DNA of 64,000 bases from Melghirimyces profundicolus (GCF_003054245.1 NZ_QBKR01000017.1:24584-88583), one strand, 5' to 3'. Shown: positions 52,741 through 61,318, counted from the stretch's first letter. The notes: generated from the sequence alone by a model not told the origin. Made by a program: numbers and translations.

Positions 52741-52943
52741 TTCTCAATCCCCTTTATTCTATGTAGAGTCCATCTCTTATTCTACCACTGAACACCCCCG
52801 TTGTCAGAAAGGGAGTAACCCGATAGAATAGGAGGGAAAACCGGGTACAGGGAAGATCGTATTTCCGTTGCCACCCGGCAGCAAAAGACGCTCAAAACCA
52901 ATGGTTCTGTAATCAACGTCTGAGGGTTTTGGAGGAATGACCG

Positions 52944-53447
52944 ATGTTTGAACTCAACCGGTTGGAAGGAAATAAAGAAAAGCGCTATGAAAGTCTGTTG
53001 AACCAAGCCCAAAGCCTGATGCAGGGGGAACGGGACTGGCTGGCCAACCTGGCCAACGCCGCTTCCCTCCTGTACAATTCCTTGGAAAAGGTGAACTGGG
53101 CCGGCTTTTACCTGATGCGGGATGAGACAGAGGAGCTGGTCCTCGGGCCCTTCATGGGACTTCCCGCCTGCATCCGCATTCCCGTGGGGAAAGGGGTCTG
53201 TGGTACCGCCGTCCGGGAACGTTCCACCCAGCTCGTCCCCGACGTGAACCAATTTCCCGGTCACATCGCCTGCGACGCGGCCTCCCGTTCGGAGATCGTC
53301 GTCCCCCTGGAAGCAGACGGGGAGATCGTCGGGGTGCTGGACATCGACAGCCCCGAACCGGGACGGTTCGATGAGACGGACCGGAAGTACCTGAAGGCCT
53401 TTGCCGAAATTCTCCAGGAAAGCATCGACTGGTCGACGATAAAATAA
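52944..53447 (+). CDS. Free methionine-(R)-sulfoxide reductase, GAF domain (fRMsr/YtsP)
   Basis: Reduces free Met-R-sulfoxide. 167 aa single GAF domain. The three Cys used in catalysis and resolution are present: GLPACIRIPVGKGVCGTA and HIACDAASRSEIVVPL. YLMRDETEELVLGPFMG is the family N-terminal block. The ATG at 52944 follows TGGAGGAATGACCG. Ends at a strong bidirectional terminator. Confidence 0.92.
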   Translation: MFELNRLEGNKEKRYESLLNQAQSLMQGERDWLANLANAASLLYNSLEKVNWAGFYLMRDETEELVLGPFMGLPACIRIPVGKGVCGTAVRERSTQLVPDVNQFPGHIACDAASRSEIVVPLEADGEIVGVLDIDSPEPGRFDETDRKYLKAFAEILQESIDWSTIK

Positions 53448-53449
53448 GG

Positions 53450-53492
53450 GAACAGAAAGGGACCGCCCGGCAGGGACGGTCCTTTCTGTTCG
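53450..53492. terminator. Bidirectional terminator after the fRMsr gene
   Basis: A long stem, AACAGAAAGG(G)ACCG paired with CGGTCCTTTCTGTT, follows the fRMsr stop. Confidence 0.85.
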
Positions 53493-53741
53493 ACGTGACG
53501 CACCCCCCCCGGCACCCCAAGGGACCGTACACCCCAAGGTACTCCTCGCCGACAGCTCCCTCCGTCCGAGGCAACGAAGGGGCGCTGAAGCTGAGACAGC
53601 TGTGGACCTTCCACGGCCTGAACAGCTCCTCGGACTCGTTGAACGACTTCCCGGTCGTACCTGAACACATGTCGGCTTGCGGGAGGGCTGACGCCCCCCT
53701 GTCCGACGCGCCTTATATTCCCATGCTAAAAACCAGGGGTG
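53493..53741. other. Unexplained GC-rich gap with coding-like frames
   Basis: About 250 bp between the convergent fRMsr and Nudix genes. Short open frames exist on both strands (for example minus-strand FRYDREVVQRVRGAVQAVE), but none has a start, ribosome site or known domain. It may be the degraded end of an insertion sequence. Confidence 0.35.
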
Positions 53742-54161
53742 TTACGGGGCCAGCTGATAAATCCGGTAGGCCCGGCGGATCTCCTCTTTCATCCACTCGG
53801 GGAAGGGGGCGGTGTCCAGTTCCCGGATTCCGATCCAGTGGTAACTGTCGTGTTCCGCACTCAACCTCAGTTTTCCGGTCGGGTTCTGACAGGCAAACTT
53901 GATGATAATGAGGTGTTTTTCATCCTGGATATCATCGTAGATGTAAGCGGGGCCCACCACCTTAATCTGCAGGCCGGTCTCTTCCTTCACTTCCCGGTAC
54001 AACGCCTCCATCAGAGGCTCGGAAGGCTCCAATCCGCCGCCGGGAAAATCCCATCCGTGGGTGTCCTTGGCGCTCCTCTCCGCTTTGGACTTGCGGAGGA
54101 CCAGCACCCGATCCTCATCGAAGATGATGGCCTTGGCAGCAATCTTGTAAGGCTTTTTCAT
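53742..54161 (-). CDS. Nudix hydrolase
   Basis: 139 aa. The Nudix box GGGLEPSEPLMEALYREVKEE is intact with the REVKEE metal-binding Glu residues. The ATG at 54161 follows GGAGAGG; the GTG 15 bases upstream overlaps that site. Probably removes a nucleoside diphosphate-linked metabolite or oxidised nucleotide. The thioesterase gene upstream ends 36 bp away on the same strand. Confidence 0.88.
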   Translation of the reverse strand: MKKPYKIAAKAIIFDEDRVLVLRKSKAERSAKDTHGWDFPGGGLEPSEPLMEALYREVKEETGLQIKVVGPAYIYDDIQDEKHLIIIKFACQNPTGKLRLSAEHDSYHWIGIRELDTAPFPEWMKEEIRRAYRIYQLAP

Positions 54162-54196
54162 CTGAATCCTCTCCACTTCCCGCCGGGCGGCGGCGA

Positions 54197-54673
54197 TTAG
54201 CTCTGACGGAAGAAGGTGCCCGCGGCCCGGGCGATTCCTCTCCCCTCTTCATCCCTTACTTTGGTCTCCAGCACGAGAATCGTCCGCCCTTTTTTGATCA
54301 CTTGGGTATGGGAAGTGAGCCATCCCTCCACGGCCGGCCTCAGAAAGCTTACGTTTAAATCCAGAGTAACCGAACGGCGGTTCTCCCCCATCTCCTGAAA
54401 AACCGTGGAACCCATCGCCGTATCGATAAACGTGGCGGTAATCCCCCCGTGCAGGATCTTGTAGCGGTTCGTCAATTCATCCGTCACCAGCATCCGGTGG
54501 ATATAGGCCCCGGCTTCCTCGTCGAAGCCCAGGGACTGGAAATTCATCATCTCTTCAATGTAAGCCAGCGGGCTCACCCGCGTCCTTTTCAGCGCCTGCA
54601 CCTGTTTGTGGATGGTTTCCAGTTCGCTCGGGTTCAAATCTTTTAATTCCTTCAAAAGTCCGTCCAAAGTCAT
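54197..54673 (-). CDS. PaaI-type hotdog thioesterase, second copy
   Basis: 158 aa. The hotdog motif KILHGGITATFIDTAMGSTVF (about 75-93) mirrors that of the gene at 47261, but the overall sequence is only moderately similar, so the two are paralogues. An N-terminal helical extension of about 40 residues precedes the fold. The ATG at 54673 follows AAAGAGG. Probably in an operon with the Nudix gene. Confidence 0.87.
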   Translation of the reverse strand: MTLDGLLKELKDLNPSELETIHKQVQALKRTRVSPLAYIEEMMNFQSLGFDEEAGAYIHRMLVTDELTNRYKILHGGITATFIDTAMGSTVFQEMGENRRSVTLDLNVSFLRPAVEGWLTSHTQVIKKGRTILVLETKVRDEEGRGIARAAGTFFRQS

Positions 54674-54813
54674 GTACCGATCCTCTTTCCCTATGATGAT
54701 TCTTTTTTGATGTGGATCCGATTCGGGGCCTGACAGGCCCGACACAAAGCCGGAGGCTCCACTCTTACGTTACCACAAACCACCGTCCCGGAAAACTGAC
54801 CTGTCATCCCCAG

Positions 54814-55110
54814 AAGCGTTGTGAAAAAGTAAGCGGCAGCATTTACCCAAAGCCGCTCCGGCTGCACTCACAGAGCACAAGTCTCGCCTGGGTCGCTTAC
54901 GCTCCCCGGTCTCGCTATGCTGTCCTGCAGAGATGGTTGCACAGTCCGCTCCGAATCATCCTGCTGCGGGCAGGGGCAAACGCCTTCGGATGCAACACAG
55001 AGAAGCTTTTGCCCCTGAACGCCCTTGCAGGCTGATTCTCCGCCGGGCAGGTCAGCAAAGTCGCTGTTTTGGGTAAACGCTTCCCCCTTTTCTCGAAACG
55101 AACAACGCTT
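54814..55110 (+). mobile_element. MITE-like element, copy H (297 bp)
   Basis: Forward orientation. Left end AAGCGTTGTGA, right end CAACGCTT (lacking a few bases of the inner right end), flanked by perfect CCAG repeats (54810-54813, 55111-55114). One tandem unit and the full set of interior hairpins. It is the clearest consensus-like mid-size copy. Confidence 0.9.
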
Positions 55111-55218
55111 CCAGGCAGTGACGGAAAAGCACAGAAGGAAAAATAAGCCCCCTTTAAAAACAGCCGGCCCCATCCACGGAATCTATACAGAGAGCCCCGG
55201 CACTCCTCCCCTCAACCG

Positions 55219-55252
55219 CCGAATGCCCGCCTTTCGGCGGGCATTCTTCATC
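55219..55252 (-). terminator. Hairpin after the 46-aa zinc-finger gene
   Basis: The stem GAATGCCCGCC/GGCGGGCATTC with loop TTTC overlaps the stop codon. There is no T-run on the minus strand, so termination efficiency is doubtful. Confidence 0.5.
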
Positions 55253-55388
55253 CTTTCATCGATTCCAGCCACTCGGAATAGCAATCGTCACACAGCAGTT
55301 CATTCCGCTCCCTCTCCTGCTCGTAGAAGGTGACGGGATGGATGCTGGTCACTTGATGCTCGCAGTGGTGACACGTGTATTCTTTCAT
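55248..55388 (-). CDS. Small zinc-finger protein, 46 aa
   Basis: Read from the minus strand. The product begins MKEYTCHHCEHQVTSIHP and ends with CDDCYSEWLESMKG, giving CxxC...CxxC spaced for one zinc ribbon. The ATG at 55388 follows TCAGGAGG by about 8 nt. Similar tiny zinc proteins occur widely in Bacillales without a known role. Confidence 0.65.
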   Translation of the reverse strand: MKEYTCHHCEHQVTSIHPVTFYEQERERNELLCDDCYSEWLESMKG

Positions 55389-55467
55389 CAAACCAGCCTC
55401 CTGAATGAATGGGTGTTCCCATAGCCTTCCCCAAACAGCAAGATGGATGATACCGCTTCAACGGAAG

Positions 55468-55502
55468 GCATAAAAAAAGAACCCCCGAGAGGGGTTCTCG
55501 AG
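55468..55502 (-). terminator. Terminator of the hydroxybutyrate operon
   Basis: The stem AGAACCCC/GGGGTTCT is followed by seven T on the minus strand. The right arm is duplicated next to itself (GAGAGGGGTTCTC twice). Confidence 0.85.
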
Positions 55503-55529
55503 AGGGGTTCTCCTCCAGTCTTCGAATTC

Positions 55530-56297
55530 TCACCAGCCTCCGGAGACGCTGATTCCTTCCCCGGTGACCGAGGCCGCTCCGTCGGAGGCGAGATAGACGG
55601 CACAGGCCGCAATCTCCTCCGGTTTGATGAACCGTTTGAGGGCCTGTTTGTGCAACAGGTGTTTGTGCAGGGCCTCCTCTTTGGAAATCCCTTCTTTCCC
55701 GGCCAGCCGGTCCAGTTGGTTTTGGACCAGCGGAGTATCCGCCACTCCCGGCATGATGGCGTTGACGGTGATCCCATGCTCAGCCGTTTCCAGTGCCACC
55801 GTCCGGGTCAGGCCGACCACCCCGTGTTTGGCCGAGATGTAAGCCGATTTGAAAGGAGAAGCGGTTTTTCCGTGCACGGATGAAATGTTGATGATCCGCC
55901 CGTATTTCTGCTTCTTCATCAGGGGAACGGTATGTTTGGTCAGCAGGAACGGTCCGGTCAGCATCACTCCGATCAAATGCTCCCATTTTTCCAGGGGGAA
56001 GTCCTCCACCTTGTCGATATGTTGCAGCCCCGCATTGTTCACCAGTACATCAATGCTGCCCCGGGAGGAGACGACCTGTTCCACCATGGTCTTCACCTTC
56101 TCTTCATCGGCCACGTCGACAGCATATCCCGAAGCCTCCCCGCCGGTGGTTTGGGCAATTCTCCCGGCGGCTTCCACCGCATCCCGTTCACTCAGGTCGG
56201 CAACCACCGCGTGATCCCCTTCCCGGGCAAAGGCCTGCGCTATGCTGTACCCGATCCCCCGGGCCGCTCCGGTAACGATGACCGTACGTTGCTTCAT
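55530..56297 (-). CDS. 3-hydroxybutyrate dehydrogenase
   Basis: NAD+-dependent oxidation of D-3-hydroxybutyrate to acetoacetate. 255 aa SDR. Cofactor motif VTGAARGIGYSIA; NNAGLQHID; catalytic Ser in ISSVHG and Tyr/Lys in SAYISAKHG. GLQH, KHLLHKQALKRFI and the C-terminal SVSGGW are typical of this enzyme. The ATG at 56297 follows GGAAGGAAGG. Last gene of the sigma-54 operon, behind a sodium/solute symporter. Confidence 0.92.
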   Translation of the reverse strand: MKQRTVIVTGAARGIGYSIAQAFAREGDHAVVADLSERDAVEAAGRIAQTTGGEASGYAVDVADEEKVKTMVEQVVSSRGSIDVLVNNAGLQHIDKVEDFPLEKWEHLIGVMLTGPFLLTKHTVPLMKKQKYGRIINISSVHGKTASPFKSAYISAKHGVVGLTRTVALETAEHGITVNAIMPGVADTPLVQNQLDRLAGKEGISKEEALHKHLLHKQALKRFIKPEEIAACAVYLASDGAASVTGEGISVSGGW

Positions 56298-56365
56298 GGA
56301 ATCCTTCCTTCCAACATCATGTTGTTTCCGCATTCCCGTTCAAAAAAGTCTGCAGAGACAAGAGA

Positions 56366-57854
56366 TTACGAGGCACGGGCATCCTCCGACACCCGGTCAC
56401 TCATCGCATTATCAAACCGTTCATTGGGTTCCGGCCGGGTCAGGAACGATACCGCAATCAGCGTAACAGTGGAGACGATCAGGGCGATCGCCCCGGTATC
56501 CAATTGCGGTACATAAACTTCTTTCACTTTGAGGATGTAGAGACCGAAACTGGTCAGAAAGCCAAGAGAAGCGGACCAGATCGCAGCGGGCCGAGTGGCT
56601 CGCTTCCACCAGATCCCGATGCTGAGGACAGGTACCAGAGAGGCCACAAAAATTCCCCAGGAGGCGTTGCCCAGCCAACCGACCAAATCAGGCGGATTCA
56701 GGGAAAGCAGAACGGTGAGCAAGATCACCCCCAGCGTCACCAGCCGTGACAGGGCGAGCTCCTTCTTAGCCGGCAACTGTTCCCCTTTCTTGATAATCTG
56801 CTGATAGAGATCCCGGACGATGGCCGAACTGGCCACCAACAGGAACGCTTCGCTGGTGGACATGATGGCCGCCATCACCGCCGCAAAAATCAGACCGGCC
56901 ACCACCGGGCTGAAGAACTGGGTGATGAACATCGGGGCGACCAAGTCCGGGGAAGCCGGCGCTTCCATCATTCCCCTTTCCACCATCACCTTGGAGTAAA
57001 GTCCGACAAACCACAGGAGAACGGTGATTCCGTAGGTGGCGGCGGAGATCAGGGCCGCCCATTTCAACATGGTCAGTTTTTTGATCATGTAAAATTTCGA
57101 GACCACATGGGGTTGTCCCTGATGTCCCAGCAGATAAAGCAAGAAATACGAGATAAACGCAAAGATGCTGATCGGTCCCGCCGTATGCCAGGCCTGAACA
57201 TAATTGGGGTTCATATTGGCCAGCTCGGTGTTCATCGTGGAAAACCCCCCCCACGAGATTCATCCCGCCGACGAAAATGATGAAGGCGCCGACCACCATG
57301 ACGATCATCTGGATCAGGTCGGTCCAGACTGCACTGGTCATCCCGCCTGCAACCACATAGATGGTCAGGATGACCACCCCGATGATCAAAGCCGTTGTTT
57401 CGTCCACCTTTAATACGGTCTGCATGATTTTTTGGAGCGATAAATACTGGGTCATCTGATAACCGATCGCCCCACCCAGAATCGCAATCGCCGTCACCCC
57501 GCGGACGGCCTTGCTGTTATACCGGATTTCCAGCAGGTCGGAGATGGTGATGGCTCCGAACTTTTCGGAGATCCGCCGCATCGGTCTCGCCAGGATTAAA
57601 AAGCTGAAAAAGAAGCCCGCTGTGGCAAAGATTCCGATCATCAAAATGGCATACCCGTGCTCATACACCAACCCGGGCAAGCCGATAAACCCATAGCCGG
57701 ACATGGTCGTGGAAGAAACCGCAAAAGCCACAAGCCACGGACCGAACTGGCGACCTCCCAAGTAAAACGAGTTCATGTCCTGCTGTTTTTTTCCGGCCCA
57801 GAGCCCGATCCCCAGAATCAAAGCCAGATACAAAATCCCGATGGTCAGAATCAT
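56366..57854 (-). pseudogene. Sodium:solute symporter (SSS family), split by a +1 shift in a poly-G run
   Basis: Two overlapping frames together make a complete SSS transporter of about 495 aa. The first (ATG 57854 after GGGAGG) covers helices 1-6 with SFYLGGRQFGPWLVAFA, and the second continues from MNTELANMNPNYVQAWHTAG to 56366. The join is an eight-base G run (57245-57252 on the plus strand as C8); seven G would restore the frame through LVGG-FSTMNTEL. Real frameshift, slippage or sequencing error. It probably imports 3-hydroxybutyrate with Na+. Confidence 0.85.
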
Positions 57855-57858
57855 GGCG

Positions 57859-57975
57859 CTACCTCCCGTCCCCGTTTCTGAATGCGAACACACCCCAAAG
57901 AGCGGCGGCCAAAACCATCACCGGCCAAAAAACAAACACCATGAACCACGTAAACCAAGGAAGACCCCACATCAT
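57859..57975 (-). CDS. Small membrane protein preceding the symporter, 38 aa
   Basis: Begins MMWGLPWFTWFMVFVFWPVM and is one hydrophobic helix with a short basic tail. Tiny membrane proteins of the DUF3311/DUF997 kind are commonly encoded just before SSS symporters. The ATG at 57975 follows AAGGGGG. Its TAG stop overlaps the symporter ribosome site. First gene after the sigma-54 promoter. Confidence 0.65.
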   Translation of the reverse strand: MMWGLPWFTWFMVFVFWPVMVLAAALWGVFAFRNGDGR

Positions 57976-58035
57976 TGAACCCCCTTCTCCCAATAAGGAT
58001 TTGAATATTCCCGCAACGGGTTCGATTATTATCCA

Positions 58036-58051
58036 TGCAAATAAGATGCCA
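58036..58051 (-). promoter_or_regulatory. Sigma-54 promoter of the hydroxybutyrate operon
   Basis: The minus strand reads TGGCATCTTATTTGCA, matching TGGCAC-N5-TTGCA with the invariant GG and GC exactly 10 bases apart. It lies about 60 nt before the first start codon. Confidence 0.82.
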
Positions 58052-58092
58052 GAAAAAAACCTGCACAGCACCCGGTTTCAATCATCGGAATA

Positions 58093-58219
58093 ATCCATAA
58101 TTTTGGATGGATACATCGAAAGCCTTACTCCAAACGATCCATTGACCTGTAATCCAAGAAGTTGAACCCGTCTTTTTCGAACGTCCAAAAACATGAACAA
58201 GAGTCCGCATTTTTGGACG
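58093..58219 (-). promoter_or_regulatory. Candidate upstream activator sites for the sigma-54 regulator
   Basis: The inverted repeat CGTCCAAAAA (58182-58191) / TTTTTGGACG (58210-58219) lies about 150 bp upstream of the -24/-12 promoter. A second dyad ATCCA...TGGAT (58093-58108) shares the TTTTGGA core. Distance and symmetry suit binding of the neighbouring PAS-AAA+-Fis protein. Confidence 0.6.
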
Positions 58220-58244
58220 GTCCCTGTTTTTGTCAAAGCCCCAG

Positions 58245-58371
58245 AAGCGTTGTGAAAAAAGTGAGCGGCAGCATTTACCCAAAGTGCTCCGGCTGCACTC
58301 ACCGAGCACAAGTCGCTATTTTGGGCAAACACTTCCCCTTTTCTCGAAACGAACATTCAATCACAACGCTT
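58245..58371 (+). mobile_element. MITE-like element, copy I (127 bp)
   Basis: Short copy with both ends intact (AAGCGTTGTGA ... TCACAACGCTT) and interior reduced to the subterminal blocks. Flanked by perfect CCAG repeats (58241-58244, 58372-58375). It sits between the sigma-54 activator sites and the glutathione peroxidase gene. Confidence 0.9.
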
Positions 58372-58417
58372 CCAGGGGTTCATCCATCAATCGAAGTCCG
58401 TCACCACATACTGAAAT

Positions 58418-58897
58418 TCACTTGGCCAAAAGCTTCTCAATATCCCTTTCCAGTTGGAACGGTTTGGTTTGCGGTGCACATCGTTTCACCACGTTCCCCT
58501 TTTGGTCCACCAGGAATTTGGTGAAGTTCCACTTGATCCCTTCCCACATGATCCCGGGAGCTTCCCGGGTCAGGTATCGGAACAGCTCATGGGCCTCCTT
58601 CCCTTTCACCTTCGTTTTGCTGAACATGGGAAACGAGACCCCGTGGTTCAACCGGCAAAATTCCCGGATCTCCTCCTCATTCCCGGGCTCCTGGTTGCCG
58701 AACTGGTTGCTGGGAAACCCCAGGATTTCAAAACCTTTGTCATGGTACTTGTCGTACAGCTCCTGCAGTTCCCGATATTGGGGTGTAAAACCGCATTTGC
58801 TGGCGGTATTGACGATCAGCAACACGGAGCCCGCATAATCGGCAAGATTCTTATCCTCCCCCGTAATGGTGCGGGCGGTGAAATCATGAACGGTTAT
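58418..58897 (-). CDS. Glutathione peroxidase-like thiol peroxidase (BsaA/GpxA type)
   Basis: Reduces peroxides, usually with thioredoxin. 159 aa from the ATA codon at 58897 (giving [20 protein letters not shown]), the length and N-terminus normal for the family. That ATA has GGGAGGGGG 5 nt upstream, but ATA is a rare start. The only in-frame standard start is GTG 58933, which adds 12 residues. Catalytic residues are Cys in [12 protein letters not shown], Gln in [11 protein letters not shown], and Trp in KWNFTKFLV. Confidence 0.88.
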   Translation of the reverse strand: MTVHDFTARTITGEDKNLADYAGSVLLIVNTASKCGFTPQYRELQELYDKYHDKGFEILGFPSNQFGNQEPGNEEEIREFCRLNHGVSFPMFSKTKVKGKEAHELFRYLTREAPGIMWEGIKWNFTKFLVDQKGNVVKRCAPQTKPFQLERDIEKLLAK

Positions 58898-58979
58898 TCC
58901 AACCCCCTCCCATAGTGGTGCCGGGGCCTTCACGCCCCCCTCTTTTCACCGGCGTTGCAATCGATGGAGACCGGACGGT

Positions 58980-60392
58980 CTACAGATCAATGCCCAGTTT
59001 TTTCACTTTATGGTAAAACCCCGATCGGCTGATCCCCAACATGTGAATCGCCCGTTCCCGATTCCCGGCGTGAACCTTCAACGCCTGCAGGATCGCTTCC
59101 CGCTCCGCATCTTCCACCGCTTCCTTCAGGGTGAAAGGAAGTCTCACCCTGCTTTTCCCTCTCGCCACGTGGACGGGAAGGTCCTCCTGTCGGATCCGGT
59201 CCCCTTCCGTCAGATGAAGAGCCTGTTCCAACACGTTTTTCAGCTCGCGGACATTTCCCGGCCAACGGTATCCCACCAGGGCTTCCATCGCGTCCGGTTC
59301 CACTCCGGCCACATGGATACCCACTTCCCGGCCCAGCTCCTCCAGAAAGTGCCCGACCAGCTCAGGAATATCCTCCGGCCGTTCCTGAAGCGGGGGAATG
59401 GAGAGGGTGACCACATTTAAACGATAGTAGAGATCTTCCCGGAACCGGTTGTCCCGGACCATCTTCCTCAGATCGCGGTTGCTGGCGGCGACAATCCGGA
59501 CATCGACCTTGACGGGGTGGACGGCGCCCACGGGTTCCACCTCCTTTTCCTGGAGCACCCGAAGAAGCTTCGCCTGCATCGTCAGCGGCAGTTCCCCGAT
59601 CTCGTCCAGGAAGATCGTCCCGCGGTGGGCCATCTCGAATTTTCCCTTCCGGCCCCCTTTGGCCGCTCCGGTGAAGGCACCTTCCGCGTATCCGAAGAGC
59701 ACCGATTCGATCAGGGTTTCGGGGATGGCGGCACAATTCACTTTGATGAAGGGCCCTGAACTCCGCCGACTCATGCGGTGGATGGAGTGAGCGAACAGCT
59801 CCTTGCCGGTCCCGCTCTCCCCGCTGATGAAAACGGTGGAGTCGCTGGGTGCCACCCGCCGGGCCATCGCTTTCACTTCCTTCAGTTTGGGACTGCAGCC
59901 GATGATGTCCTCCAGTCCGTACCGCACCCCCAGATGCTTGATCAGTTCCCCTTTGTAATATTCCAGCTCTTCCTGCAGCTGGAGGACCCTGGCGGAAAGG
60001 GCGTGCAGTTCCCTCACGTCCTGGAACAACACCTTCCCCACCACCGCCACCACTTTCCCCTCTTTGAGGATGGGGATCCGGTGCACCACCATGTTCCCGT
60101 CCCGGATCTTCTGCACCCGGGCCAGCTCAGCCTTGCCCGTTTTGGCCACGATATGCATGCGGGTGTTCTCGACCACTTCCGTCACATGGCGGCCGATGGC
60201 GTCTTCCACTTTCACCTTCAGGAACTCGGCGTAGGTATCGTTCAGCATCCGCACATACCCGCGGGGGTCGGTGATGATAATTCCTTCATAGGCACTCTCG
60301 AAAGCAGCCTCGATCATCTCTTTGGACTCGAGGCACTCTTCGTAAACATGGAGCAACTCTTCGTAATCCCGGTTCTCTCCAAGCGTGACCAC
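58980..60392 (-). CDS. Sigma-54-dependent transcriptional activator (PAS, AAA+, Fis HTH)
   Basis: 470 aa. PAS sensor at about 25-125, then an AAA+ domain: Walker A GESGTGKE, sigma-54 contact loop GYAEGAFTGA, Walker B GTIFLDEIGE, arginine-finger region FREDLYYRLNV. The C-terminal Fis HTH is NRERAIHMLGISRSGFYHKVK. GTG start at 60392 follows GAGGAGGAG. Its nearness to a -24/-12 promoter with upstream dyads suggests it activates the hydroxybutyrate operon. Confidence 0.93.
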   Translation of the reverse strand: MVTLGENRDYEELLHVYEECLESKEMIEAAFESAYEGIIITDPRGYVRMLNDTYAEFLKVKVEDAIGRHVTEVVENTRMHIVAKTGKAELARVQKIRDGNMVVHRIPILKEGKVVAVVGKVLFQDVRELHALSARVLQLQEELEYYKGELIKHLGVRYGLEDIIGCSPKLKEVKAMARRVAPSDSTVFISGESGTGKELFAHSIHRMSRRSSGPFIKVNCAAIPETLIESVLFGYAEGAFTGAAKGGRKGKFEMAHRGTIFLDEIGELPLTMQAKLLRVLQEKEVEPVGAVHPVKVDVRIVAASNRDLRKMVRDNRFREDLYYRLNVVTLSIPPLQERPEDIPELVGHFLEELGREVGIHVAGVEPDAMEALVGYRWPGNVRELKNVLEQALHLTEGDRIRQEDLPVHVARGKSRVRLPFTLKEAVEDAEREAILQALKVHAGNRERAIHMLGISRSGFYHKVKKLGIDL

Positions 60393-60535
60393 CGTTTCTC
60401 CTCCTCCCCGGAAGATTCCTGCCGAGGAAAATAAACAAATATTTCGAACAAATCCCTTCACTTGTCCTCTGCCTTCATGGTATCGCTTTTTGGGGAAATG
60501 GAAAAGTGCCATCGTATCCATGCCGGTCCCAAATA

Positions 60536-60564
60536 AAAAAGCCCGCCGTTAAGACGGGGTTTTC
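60536..60564 (-). terminator. Terminator of the methyltransferase gene
   Basis: The stem ACCCCGTC/GGCGGGCT (one mismatch) with loop TTAAC is followed by six T on the minus strand. Confidence 0.7.
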
Positions 60565-60565
60565 A

Positions 60566-61231
60566 TCATCGGGACTTAAGAGCCGCTTCCATCAGCCAGA
60601 CATACCGGTTCAACCGGCGCAGGGAGACGGAGAAACCCGCCTCCTCAAATATCCGTTCAAGATCGGGAATCAAAGGATAGAACTCCCGTTTCAGATCTTT
60701 CTCCAATTCTTGAAATCCGCGTTGTTCGGCTTCCGCCACCATCGCCTGTTTCTCTTCTTCCGAAGCAAAAGCGGTGTCGGCGAATACCACTTGCCCGGAG
60801 GGGAGAAGGAGGCGGCGAATCTCTTTTAAGGCGCGTACCTTCTCCCCGTCGGTGAGATGATGAAAAGCGTAGGTACTGACCGCGGCCTCCACCTTTGACA
60901 AAGCCGGGAGCGACAGGAAGTGGCCGTCCAAAACCCGGAGACCCGGCACTTTCTGCACCGCTTTCTCCCGCATTTTTCGGGAAGGTTCCACACCGGTGAC
61001 CCGGTAGCCGGCCCGGAGCAGCTTTGCCGACAGATTTCCGGTTCCCACCCCGATTTCCAACACCCGGCTCCCTTCCGGAAGATGGAGTGCATCCACCACG
61101 GTTTTCAGGATGCGGTGATAACCCGCGAATACTTCCCTGTACTCCGGGTGTACCCCGGCGACCGCTTGATCGTAGTCCTGGGCCCAGGTATCAAACAGGT
61201 CATTGAATCGGGCCCGGCTTCGGTTGTCCAT
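60566..61231 (-). CDS. Class I SAM-dependent methyltransferase (YrrT-like)
   Basis: 221 aa. Motif I VLEIGVGTGNLSAKLL and motif II VTGVEPS bind SAM. The N-terminal LFDTWAQDYDQAVAG and STYAFHHLTDGEKVRAL match B. subtilis YrrT, encoded there with mtnN and mccAB in methionine-to-cysteine conversion. Those partners are absent here. ATG at 61231 after AAAGGAG. Confidence 0.87.
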   Translation of the reverse strand: MDNRSRARFNDLFDTWAQDYDQAVAGVHPEYREVFAGYHRILKTVVDALHLPEGSRVLEIGVGTGNLSAKLLRAGYRVTGVEPSRKMREKAVQKVPGLRVLDGHFLSLPALSKVEAAVSTYAFHHLTDGEKVRALKEIRRLLLPSGQVVFADTAFASEEEKQAMVAEAEQRGFQELEKDLKREFYPLIPDLERIFEEAGFSVSLRRLNRYVWLMEAALKSR

Positions 61232-61318
61232 CTTTCCTTGATCTCCTTTCCATTCCCAACAAAGCCGATTCATTTACTTTGTTTTATAATAGCATAAATC
61301 CCTTCTCAAGGTAACACT

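Noticed and set aside
54814..55110. Open frames in the repeats (for example beginning MSGSIYPKPLRL in forward orientation) as real protein-coding genes
   Set aside because: They recur only because the repeat recurs, lack ribosome sites, are interrupted differently in each size class, and coincide with inverted repeats. The 55-bp units of copy B change frame at each repeat.
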